A stretch of 5,437 nt of DNA, from positions 1 to 5,437 of the forward strand of contig JALAGR010000075.1 of NCBI GenBank assembly GCA_022712335.1, written 5' to 3'. A program made the position numbers and the translations under genes. The notes under the pieces were generated by a model. It searched no databases. It worked only from the letters and a program-made list of their open reading frames with translations, and was not told the origin of the DNA. Below, piece after piece: positions 1 through 5,437 of this stretch (within the stretch, counting starts at the first letter, position 1; each line of letters begins with the position of its first letter). The stretch is from Pediococcus sp. Lineage in GTDB: Bacteria; Bacillota; Bacilli; Lactobacillales; Lactobacillaceae.

Positions 1-1
1 C

Positions 2-2233
2 TTCAATACTCTAGTAAAAGAGTTAGCATTAATGGAACGTTCTCAAAAAGTTGAAATAACTGAAGACGGAAAATTTAAAATTACACGTCCTAAAAATCAA
101 CTACTAGTTCATGGTGTTTTCCATGCCAATGATCGTGGATTTGGTTTTGTTTCAGTTGAAGACGATGAAATTCCCGATATTTATATCAGTGAAGATCATA
201 CAGCCTATGCTCTTAATATGGATGAAGTAGACGTTAAAATCACACGTCCATCTAAAAAAGGCGACGATCGTGGCCCTGAAGGAATCGTTAAGAAAATCAC
301 CGATCGTCATTTTACACATGCGGTTGGTGTATTTGAATTTGCGCCAGAACCAGAAAATAACGTCTTGGGACATATCAATTTAAAAGACAAAAAGATGTCT
401 TCGTACCAATTTGATGTGTTAGAAGGTGGAATCCAACCTGCAGATGGTTCAGTAATTACAGCTCAAGTAACACAATATCCTAAGCCTAATGCACCTAAGT
501 TGATTGCGGGTATTGCGCAAGAAACTGTGGGACATAAAGACGATCCAGGTGTTGATATTCTTGAAATTGTCTACCAACATGAACTCCCAACTGAATTCCC
601 AGATGACGTTAAAGAAGAAATTGCTTCAATTCCTGATTACGTTACTGACGATGATAAAAAGGGACGCGTTGATTTAACCGACGAAGTAGTTGTAACAATT
701 GATGGCGATGACTCGAAAGATTTTGATGATGCTGTTGGACTTAAGATGTTAGACAACGGTAATTACCGTTTGTTGGTTAATATTGCTGACGTATCACATT
801 ATGTTAAGGAAGGCTCTCCTTTAGATAAGGAAGCTTACCGTCGCAGTACAAGTGTTTACTTGACTGACCGTGTTATTCCAATGTTACCTCGTAAGTTATC
901 AAACGGAATCTGTTCCTTGAATCCTAACGTTGAACGTCTTTCAATGACTTGTGAAATGGAAATTACTCCTGAAGGGGACGTAGTTAACCACAAAATTTAT
1001 CCTAGTGTAATCGAATCTAACGCTCGTATGACATATAATGATGTTAATAAGATTTTGGAATCTAAGGATGAAAAAACAATGGCACGTTATGCAGAATTAG
1101 TGCCAATGTTTGAAATGATGGGTGAACTTCACAAGATTCTTTTGAAGAAGCGTAAACAACGTGGAGCAATCGAATTTAGCGATAAAGAAGCACAAATTAT
1201 CGTTGATGAAACAGGACATCCAATCGATATTAAATTGCGTACGCGTGGCACTTCAGAACGAATGATTGAATCATTTATGTTGGCAGCTAACGAAACCGTT
1301 GCTGAACATTATTACAAGGCCCATGTACCATTCTTATATCGTATTCATGAAACACCTGACAGTGAACGAATGTTAACATTCTTCGAATTCCTAACAGTTT
1401 TCGGACACGTGGTTAAAGGAAGCACTAAGGATCTTAAACCTAAGATGTTACAAAGTGTTTTGAAGAAGATTGCTGGTACTCCAGAAGAAGCGATGATCTC
1501 AGTGATGATGCTTCGTAGTATGCGCCAAGCTAAGTATGATGCCCAATCATTAGGTCATTTTGGTTTAGCTGCTGAGTACTATACTCATTTCACGTCACCA
1601 ATTCGTCGTTATCCTGATTTATTCGTTCACCGTTTGATTCGTCATTACGCCGAAAATGGTACGGGCGAAGCTGCTCAAGAAAAATACGTTGAAAGTATTC
1701 CTGAAATTGCAGACCATACTTCTAAATTAGAACGTCGTGCAATCGATACTGAACGTGATGTTGATGGTATGAAGAAAGCTGAATTTATGGCTGATCACGT
1801 TGGGGAAGAATTCCACGCAGTTGTAAGTTCAGTAATGAAATTCGGTTTGTTCGTCGAACTTGAAAACACAGTTGAAGGTTTGATTCACATCAGTACGATG
1901 AAAGATGATTACTACGAATATGTAGAAAAACAAATGGCCCTTGTTGGTCGTAATACACATCGTACATTCCAAATCGGACAAGAAATTGAAATCAAGCTAA
2001 TGCGTGTGGATAAGGATCAAGCTGAAGTTGACTTTGAATTGCTTCATCCAGAAAAAACACCAACAAGTGATATTCAACTTCCACCACGTCAACAATTTAA
2101 TCGTGGACCTCGTCGTAATGGTCAAAAGCCAGCAGGCAAAAATAATAATAAACAAGGTAATCGAAACGGAAAACCATTTTACAAAGATAAAACGGTAAAG
2201 AAGTTCTCTAAAAATACTTCTCAAAAGAAATAA
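2..2233 (+). CDS. rnr: Ribonuclease R (3'-5' exoribonuclease), 5' end outside window
   Basis: RNase R is a processive, hydrolytic 3'-to-5' exoribonuclease that unwinds and degrades structured RNA, including rRNA fragments and non-stop mRNA during trans-translation. Numbering here is from the ATG at base 32. Two cold-shock-like domains lie at about 24-88 and 95-150. The RNB catalytic domain contains the metal-binding cluster [11 protein letters not shown] (Asp224, 230, 232 and 233) and the C-terminal signature [12 protein letters not shown] (519-530, with the conserved Arg pair). An S1 RNA-binding domain lies at about 593-671, then a Lys/Asn/Gln-rich basic tail to 733. The frame stays open to the left edge, adding ten residues ([10 protein letters not shown]) that match the end of the N-terminal winged-helix region of Firmicutes RNase R. 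The ATG at 32 is therefore internal; 743 residues are visible and some 40-60 are probably missing. Two cold-shock domains plus the tail favour RNase R over RNase II. It is followed directly by smpB, probably in one transcript. Confidence 0.97.
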   Translation, partial: FNTLVKELALMERSQKVEITEDGKFKITRPKNQLLVHGVFHANDRGFGFVSVEDDEIPDIYISEDHTAYALNMDEVDVKITRPSKKGDDRGPEGIVKKITDRHFTHAVGVFEFAPEPENNVLGHINLKDKKMSSYQFDVLEGGIQPADGSVITAQVTQYPKPNAPKLIAGIAQETVGHKDDPGVDILEIVYQHELPTEFPDDVKEEIASIPDYVTDDDKKGRVDLTDEVVVTIDGDDSKDFDDAVGLKMLDNGNYRLLVNIADVSHYVKEGSPLDKEAYRRSTSVYLTDRVIPMLPRKLSNGICSLNPNVERLSMTCEMEITPEGDVVNHKIYPSVIESNARMTYNDVNKILESKDEKTMARYAELVPMFEMMGELHKILLKKRKQRGAIEFSDKEAQIIVDETGHPIDIKLRTRGTSERMIESFMLAANETVAEHYYKAHVPFLYRIHETPDSERMLTFFEFLTVFGHVVKGSTKDLKPKMLQSVLKKIAGTPEEAMISVMMLRSMRQAKYDAQSLGHFGLAAEYYTHFTSPIRRYPDLFVHRLIRHYAENGTGEAAQEKYVESIPEIADHTSKLERRAIDTERDVDGMKKAEFMADHVGEEFHAVVSSVMKFGLFVELENTVEGLIHISTMKDDYYEYVEKQMALVGRNTHRTFQIGQEIEIKLMRVDKDQAEVDFELLHPEKTPTSDIQLPPRQQFNRGPRRNGQKPAGKNNNKQGNRNGKPFYKDKTVKKFSKNTSQKK

Positions 2234-2247
2234 GAGGAGGTAATGGC

Positions 2248-2715
2248 ATGGCTAAGAAACCAAAAGCTAATGACAGTGCACTTGCACAAAATAAAAAAGC
2301 TCGGCATGATTATTCCATCCTAAGCACAATGGAAGCTGGGATGGTTTTAACAGGAACAGAGATTAAGTCGATACGTGATCGACGAATCACGTTGAGAGAC
2401 GGATACGTACAGATTCGTCATGGTGAAGCAATCTTGATGAATGTTCAAATCAATGAATATATGCAGGGAAATCAGTTTAACCATGATCCATTCCGGAATC
2501 GAAAGCTTCTATTGCATAAGAAAGAAATTTTGAAGTTGCAAGAAGAAACTAAAAATAAAGGGATTACGATTGTTCCGTTGAAGATGTACTTAAAAAATGG
2601 TTTTGCGAAAGTTTTAATCGGAGTTGCCAAAGGTAAACACGAATATGACAAACGTGAGTCACTAAAGAAGCGCGATCAACAACGTGAAATCGACCGAGCT
2701 TTAAAGAACAGATAA
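2248..2715 (+). CDS. smpB: SsrA (tmRNA)-binding protein SmpB
   Basis: SmpB binds the tRNA-like domain of tmRNA and delivers it with EF-Tu to ribosomes stalled on mRNAs lacking a stop codon, so that the nascent peptide is tagged and the ribosome released. The 155-residue length is typical. The family signature [10 protein letters not shown] is at residues 34-43. Other conserved blocks are NKKARHDY (15-22), [15 protein letters not shown], and the basic C-terminal region [10 protein letters not shown] followed by a Lys/Arg-rich tail, which in the family enters the mRNA channel and decoding centre. The start is set by an excellent AGGAGG site at 2235-2240, seven bases before the ATG; this site begins one base after the rnr stop codon, so the two genes are probably co-transcribed and may be translationally linked. 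The tmRNA gene itself is not in the window. The gene ends in a hairpin terminator whose A-tract begins inside its stop codon. Confidence 0.98.
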   Translation: MAKKPKANDSALAQNKKARHDYSILSTMEAGMVLTGTEIKSIRDRRITLRDGYVQIRHGEAILMNVQINEYMQGNQFNHDPFRNRKLLLHKKEILKLQEETKNKGITIVPLKMYLKNGFAKVLIGVAKGKHEYDKRESLKKRDQQREIDRALKNR

Positions 2716-2750
2716 AAAGAGATTATCCACAGTGGATAACCTCTTTTTTT
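2714..2750. terminator. Bidirectional intrinsic terminator between smpB and the GNAT gene
   Basis: TTATCCA (2723-2729) pairs with TGGATAA (2733-2739) around a CAG loop. After one A-C mismatch (2722/2740), GAG (2719-2721) pairs with CTC (2741-2743), and five A (2714-2718) face a run of seven T (2744-2750). On the plus strand the run of T follows the stem and ends the rnr-smpB transcript. On the minus strand the five A become a U run after the same stem, so it can also end the HAD-LOR-GNAT transcript. It fills almost the entire 36-base gap between the two convergent stop codons and overlaps the smpB stop codon by two bases. Confidence 0.88.
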
Positions 2751-2751
2751 G

Positions 2752-3315
2752 TTAGATTGATTTTTTAAGATGTTGATAACGATGGTTAGATACGACTTGT
2801 TCATGATCATTTTCAAAACCTAAGCGGCGATATAAGCGTTCAGCATTAGGATTTAAATCATCTACTAGCAATCCAATCTTTTTAAGACCACGTTGGTGAG
2901 CGTACTCTGGTAAAGCATTGAGAAGTTTAGTTCCAATTCCCATATTTTGGAATTTAGGGTTAACTACTAATGAGTCCAGATACCATTCATCAGCATCTGC
3001 TTCAGGATCTTCATAGATTGGTTGAGCAGGAATTTTAACCTGATCGAAATGCTTTTGAAATTCGACATCTAAAAGATCTTCATTTGCTCCCGGATAACCA
3101 AATGCTAGACCAGTAACTTCACCTTGGTCATTTTTAGCAACGATCACATCAGCATCGTCAGTATAAGTTTGACTCTTAAAGGTTTCAACAAAAAGTTTTG
3201 TAACTTCCTCTGGGTCATTGTTTAAATAAAATGGTAATTCCATTTCATCTAAGATTATTTTAATTAGTTCAACTACCGTTGGAATGTCGGCAGTTGAAGC
3301 TTTGGTGATTTGCAT
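2752..3315 (-). CDS. GNAT-family N-acetyltransferase
   Basis: A 187-residue protein of the Gcn5-related acetyltransferase superfamily, which transfers the acetyl group of acetyl-CoA to an amine. The acetyl-CoA-binding motif A is clear: LDSLVVNPKFQNMGIG around residues 113-128, with the pyrophosphate loop Q123-N-M-G126-I-G128. Motif B follows as NPNAERLYRRLGFE (155-168). The N-terminal half (ITKASTADIPTVVELI) is the usual first strand and helix. No signal peptide or membrane segment is evident, so it is probably cytoplasmic. The substrate (protein, antibiotic, polyamine or other) cannot be told from the sequence. I chose the ATG at 3313-3315 because AAAGGAG (3329-3323) lies seven bases upstream; an in-frame ATG at 3354 would add 13 residues of non-GNAT sequence across that site. 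The gene is third in the minus-strand operon and its start lies inside the LOR gene. A TATAAT at 3343-3338 could be a -10 box of its own, but I see no good -35. Confidence 0.93.
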   Translation of the reverse strand: MQITKASTADIPTVVELIKIILDEMELPFYLNNDPEEVTKLFVETFKSQTYTDDADVIVAKNDQGEVTGLAFGYPGANEDLLDVEFQKHFDQVKIPAQPIYEDPEADADEWYLDSLVVNPKFQNMGIGTKLLNALPEYAHQRGLKKIGLLVDDLNPNAERLYRRLGFENDHEQVVSNHRYQHLKKSI

Positions 3316-3871
3316 GTAAATTCTCCTTTGAAAAATTATTATAACTAGCTGCATCAGATTTAATTTTCCAAGTTCGAACTAGTTTAGGCTCACTTAGAGG
3401 AGGGCGCTTTTGAACCCACCGGTCTAAAATGGCTGCTAAACAAATAAATAGTGGTAGTTGTTCTTGGTCAAAAACATTTAATTCAATATAGGTACTGCCG
3501 TTGATTTGAACACGGTTGATTTCCAAAATGGTTGAAAATCCACGGAAAATCTTAAAGTGGCAAGTTACGGTATCACCAACAATCCACCAATGAAGATTGT
3601 GGACGAGTAGAAATCCGCGGATAAAGCCCACAGGGGTAGTGACCGTTCCGACTTTCGTCCCTCTTAAAAATAGTTCGAATTTAGGAAGGGTGCCAACGGA
3701 TAACTGTTTGAGTTCCGACACTAGTTTACCACCCATATCATAGACTGAAAGGGTGTCACTTTTAATGCCCCATTTACCAACTAAAAGATATTTTGAATTA
3801 CGATTTTCGTCACTGACAACGGTGGCACCTTTATTTTCGAGTCCTTGGCTTTTTAGATAAAATCTACGCAT
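3269..3871 (-). CDS. LURP-one-related (LOR / YxjI-like) family protein with extended C-terminus
   Basis: A 200-residue protein I assign to the LURP-one-related family (tubby-like beta-barrel fold) from its repeated strand pattern: KYLLVGKWGIKSDTLSVYD (27-45), then GGKLVSELKQ, LPKFELFLRGTKVGTV (62-77), a WWIVGD turn (95-100), and a hydrophobic final helix (about 139-152, LPLFICLAAILDRW). The biochemical function of bacterial members is unknown; links to lipid binding or membranes rest on the fold only. The start is supported by GAGG at 3882-3879, seven bases before the ATG and just after the HAD stop codon (gap of 14 bases), which implies an operon. The recognisable domain ends near residue 158. 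Residues 159-200 are a polar tail with no family resemblance that I can see; the tail runs over the GNAT ribosome binding site and overlaps the GNAT gene by 47 bases. Shifting frame near codon 162 gives stops at once (3386-3384 and 3381-3379), so the tail may result from a small indel or lost stop. Confidence 0.78.
   Translation of the reverse strand: MRRFYLKSQGLENKGATVVSDENRNSKYLLVGKWGIKSDTLSVYDMGGKLVSELKQLSVGTLPKFELFLRGTKVGTVTTPVGFIRGFLLVHNLHWWIVGDTVTCHFKIFRGFSTILEINRVQINGSTYIELNVFDQEQLPLFICLAAILDRWVQKRPPLSEPKLVRTWKIKSDAASYNNFSKENLHANHQSFNCRHSNGS
3323..3329 (-). promoter_or_regulatory. Ribosome binding site of the GNAT gene, inside the LOR coding sequence
   Basis: Read on the minus strand this is AAAGGAG, seven bases before the ATG at 3315. 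It decides the GNAT start over the upstream in-frame ATG at 3354. It sits within LOR codons 181-183, so ribosomes finishing LOR pass over it; translation of the two genes may therefore be coupled or mutually interfering. Confidence 0.85.
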
Positions 3872-3885
3872 GGCATAGCCTCGTT

Positions 3886-4758
3886 TTATTGATGGTTTTC
3901 AGCAAGTTGTTCGAGGATTGCTTTAGCAACGCCATCCTCATTATTAGTAACGGTAAGATGATTGGCAAGTTGTTTGATTTCAGGAATCGCATTGCCCATT
4001 GCGTAACTTACTCCAGCAACTTTTAACATTGAAGCGTCATTCATATTATCCCCAACGGTCATCACTTGGGACATTGGAATATTAAGCTCATCAGCAAAAT
4101 GTTGTACCGCAATCCCTTTTTGAGCACGGGGGCTATTGATTTCAATGTTGTTTTCAAATGAAGATGAGATTGCAACATCGACTTTAGCATGTAAAGCGTC
4201 TCGTACAGGTTGCAATCCTTTTTGTCCATTTTCGCCAAATGCTACAAATTTAAGAACTTGGATTTTAGGATCGTCGATTAAGACTTGGTAGTTATCCACA
4301 TAACGAATGTTCATAAGTTCCACACGGGCTGATGACATCGCCACAGCAAGCTTAAAGGGCGTATCAGGGTTAACTGTTTCAAGTAAGCGTGAAACAGTCT
4401 GAATCCGACGTGTACGGCTGTTAGAAACCACACCTTCATTTGTAGTGATTTCATAATAAAGTCCAGCTTTTTCAAGTTGATGCATAATCAATATTGCTGA
4501 TGGCTTGGTAATTGGAACCATGTCTAAAGGTTTACCATCGACGTCGAAAATAGCAGCTCCGTTTAATGTGATTAGTGGAACTGATAATCCAAATGCTTCG
4601 AGTAGCGGTTTTGCTTCACGATATTCACGACCAGTTGCAACAGCAAAATGCACCCCAGCTGCTTGAGCCTGTTTAATAGCGTCTGCGTTGGCACTAGAAA
4701 TCTGCATTTCTTCATTGAGAAGTGTTCCGTCCATATCTGAAGCGATAATTGAAATCAT
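3886..4758 (-). CDS. Cof-type HAD-IIB family phosphatase
   Basis: A 290-residue haloacid dehalogenase-superfamily hydrolase of the Cof/IIB type, which removes phosphate from small molecules such as sugar phosphates or flavin and pyridoxal phosphates through an aspartyl-phosphate intermediate. Motif I is DMDGT, with nucleophile Asp8 and acid/base Asp10. Motif II is Thr42 in AVATGR. Motif III Lys214 and motif IV GDNMND (236-241, metal-binding Asp237 and Asp241) are in place. The alpha/beta cap lies between motifs II and III, and LITLNGA is typical of the subfamily. All catalytic residues are present and the length is normal, so it should be active; the substrate is not predictable. I prefer the ATG at 4758 because it puts the nucleophile at residue 8, as usual in this family, and GGATG lies upstream at 4771-4767. 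A TTG at 4773 would add five residues. It is the first gene of the minus-strand HAD-LOR-GNAT operon and is divergent from ung. Confidence 0.95.
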   Translation of the reverse strand: MISIIASDMDGTLLNEEMQISSANADAIKQAQAAGVHFAVATGREYREAKPLLEAFGLSVPLITLNGAAIFDVDGKPLDMVPITKPSAILIMHQLEKAGLYYEITTNEGVVSNSRTRRIQTVSRLLETVNPDTPFKLAVAMSSARVELMNIRYVDNYQVLIDDPKIQVLKFVAFGENGQKGLQPVRDALHAKVDVAISSSFENNIEINSPRAQKGIAVQHFADELNIPMSQVMTVGDNMNDASMLKVAGVSYAMGNAIPEIKQLANHLTVTNNEDGVAKAILEQLAENHQ

Positions 4759-4778
4759 TATAAGCACATCCAATCCAT
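4758..4778 (-). other. Possible six-codon leader reading frame overlapping the HAD start
   Basis: On the minus strand an ATG at 4778 opens a frame reading MDWMCL, with its TAA at 4760-4758 sharing one base with the HAD start codon (TAATG). AGGG at 4789-4786 is a possible ribosome binding site seven bases upstream. However, if the -10 box at 4796-4791 is real, the transcript would start near 4784 and would not contain that AGGG. It could be a termination-reinitiation device, or chance. Confidence 0.2.
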
Positions 4779-4790
4779 ATATTTACCCTA

Positions 4791-4820
4791 ATTCTAACAT
4801 GAACGTAGCTTTTTTTTTAA
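4791..4820 (-). promoter_or_regulatory. Candidate promoter of the HAD-LOR-GNAT operon
   Basis: Read on the minus strand, TAGAAT (4796-4791) is preceded by TG at the right distance (TGTTAGAAT), giving an extended -10. TTAAAA (4820-4815) at 18 bases spacing is a weak -35. It lies about 33 bases before the HAD ATG, giving a short leader, and is the only good candidate upstream of the operon. Confidence 0.55.
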
Positions 4821-4835
4821 GAAATCAGTTAGAAT
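4807..4835 (+). promoter_or_regulatory. Candidate promoter of ung
   Basis: TAGAAT at 4830-4835 is the best -10 box between the divergent starts and would place the transcript start near 4842, about 26 bases before the ung ATG. No clear -35 is seen at 16-18 bases spacing (AGCTTT at 4807-4812), although a run of nine T (4810-4818) just upstream might help polymerase binding. Weak prediction apart from the -10. Confidence 0.4.
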
Positions 4836-4867
4836 AGAAGTAATAAATTGTGATAGGAAGTTTCGAA

Positions 4868-5437
4868 ATGAAAAAAATAATCCATAACGATTGGCAAGAT
4901 GTCTTGCAAGGTGAGTTTGAACAAGAATATTATGCTAAATTACATGAATTTTTGAAGCATGAATATGCAACACAAAATATTCATCCCGATATGTATCATA
5001 TTTTTCAAGCCTTTGAATGGACTCCTTTTTCAAAAGTAAAGGTGGTTATTTTGGGTCAAGATCCATATCACGGTCAAAATCAGGCACATGGATTGAGTTT
5101 TTCCGTCCAGCCGGGAGTTAAGACGCCACCATCACTCCAAAATATCTATAAAGAACTTCAAGATGATTTGGGAATCGCGCCGGTTCATCATGGGTACCTT
5201 AAAAAATGGGCTGACCAAGGGGTGCTACTTTTAAATTCAGTTTTAACAGTCCGAGATGGACAAGCCTATTCCCATCAAGGTCGAGGTTGGGAACGACTTA
5301 CTGATACGGCAATTAAGGCTTTGTCAGAAAGAGAACAACCTGTAATATTTATTTTATGGGGTAAGGCGGCGCGCGACAAAATTAAGCTGATTGACCAATC
5401 GCGCAATATAATTATTCAATCAGCGCATCCCAGTCCA
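4868..5437 (+). CDS. ung: Uracil-DNA glycosylase (family 1), 3' end outside window
   Basis: Ung removes uracil from DNA, arising from cytosine deamination or dUMP incorporation, and starts base-excision repair. The open frame runs from 4868 to the right edge with no stop, 190 residues visible of the roughly 225-230 usual for the family. The water-activating motif GQDPYHG is at 63-69 (Asp65, Tyr67), the uracil-stacking Phe is at 78 in LSFS, the uracil-recognising Asn123 is in LLNSVLTV, and the catalytic His187 is in the terminal AHPSP, the start of the HPSPLS-type DNA-intercalating loop. All catalytic residues are therefore inside the window and intact. The start is set by AGGAAG at 4855-4860, seven bases before the ATG, and by the family-typical N-terminus (the DW of HNDW near residue 8). 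It is transcribed divergently from the HAD gene. In lactobacilli ung is often followed by pta (phosphotransacetylase), which would lie beyond this window. Confidence 0.97.
   Translation, partial: MKKIIHNDWQDVLQGEFEQEYYAKLHEFLKHEYATQNIHPDMYHIFQAFEWTPFSKVKVVILGQDPYHGQNQAHGLSFSVQPGVKTPPSLQNIYKELQDDLGIAPVHHGYLKKWADQGVLLLNSVLTVRDGQAYSHQGRGWERLTDTAIKALSEREQPVIFILWGKAARDKIKLIDQSRNIIIQSAHPSP

Larger units (their letters stand above)
4791..4835. repeat. Inverted repeat in the divergent promoter region
   Basis: ATTCTAAC (4791-4798) and GTTAGAAT (4828-4835) are perfect 8-base inverted arms separated by 29 bases. The similarity extends outward from the boxes as TCATGTTAGAAT on the minus strand and TCAGTTAGAAT on the plus strand, one base different. 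The simplest reading is two copies of a -10 box facing away from each other; an operator for a shared regulator is the alternative. Confidence 0.6.

Noticed and set aside
152..373. 73-codon minus-strand open frame inside rnr
   Set aside because: Lies antisense to conserved cold-shock domain codons, with no ribosome binding site and no recognisable protein features.
1997..2224. Overlapping open frames on both strands (1997-2224 minus, 2004-2198 plus) at the 3' end of rnr
   Set aside because: By-products of the A-rich codons encoding the S1 domain end and the basic tail; the apparent hydrophobic minus-strand product is what antisense Lys/Asn codons give.
2243..2245. ATG three bases after the AGGAGG site, ahead of smpB
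   Set aside because: Out of frame with SmpB, too close to the ribosome binding site, and its frame stops after about 26 codons; the ATG at 2248 gives the full family N-terminus.
2716..2751. Possible tmRNA (ssrA) gene next to smpB
   Set aside because: The gap to the next gene is only 36 bases and is filled by the terminator hairpin.
3316..3354. Upstream ATG at 3354 as GNAT start
   Set aside because: Adds 13 residues without family resemblance and would have the real ribosome binding site inside the coding region; nothing resembling such a site precedes 3354.
4759..4773. TTG at 4773 as HAD start
   Set aside because: It adds only five residues before the family-typical MISIIASDMDGT start, and the nearest purine-rich site (AGGG) is 12 bases away.
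4805..4820. Run of nine T at 4810-4818 as an intrinsic terminator
   Set aside because: No GC-bearing hairpin precedes it on either strand, and it lies between two divergent genes where no transcript should end.

Overview
The window is AT-rich, gene-dense chromosomal DNA from a low-GC Gram-positive bacterium. Protein sequences, strong AGGAGG-type ribosome binding sites and the gene set (RNase R, SmpB, LURP-one-like protein, Cof-type HAD, uracil-DNA glycosylase) fit the family Lactobacillaceae best. Genus is an inference I cannot settle without a search. I see no insertion sequence, phage gene, CRISPR array, tRNA or rRNA.

Layout. (1) Bases 1-2715, plus strand: the 3' part of rnr (RNase R, cut by the left edge) followed 14 bases later by complete smpB. 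This is a ribosome-rescue and RNA-decay pair: SmpB carries tmRNA to stalled ribosomes, and RNase R degrades the released defective mRNA. (2) Bases 2714-2750: a compact hairpin with A and T tracts on both sides, serving as terminator for two convergent transcripts. (3) Bases 2752-4758, minus strand: an apparent three-gene operon transcribed HAD phosphatase, then LURP-one-related (LOR) protein, then GNAT acetyltransferase. The HAD-LOR gap is 14 bases and the LOR-GNAT junction is a 47-base overlap. (4) Bases 4759-4867: a divergent promoter region with an inverted repeat whose two arms look like back-to-back -10 boxes. (5) Bases 4868-5437, plus strand: ung, uracil-DNA glycosylase, cut by the right edge just after its catalytic His-Pro-Ser-Pro motif.

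Most of this is ordinary housekeeping sequence, and I found no convincing evidence for a new biological system. Points worth a second look are the unusual C-terminal tail of the LOR protein over the start of the GNAT gene, the symmetrical divergent promoter, a six-codon reading frame whose stop overlaps the HAD start (UAAUG), and a perfect DnaA-box sequence inside the terminator stem with a second copy inside the HAD gene. Start codons were corrected for three genes: rnr begins outside the window, GNAT begins at 3315, and HAD begins most likely at 4758.
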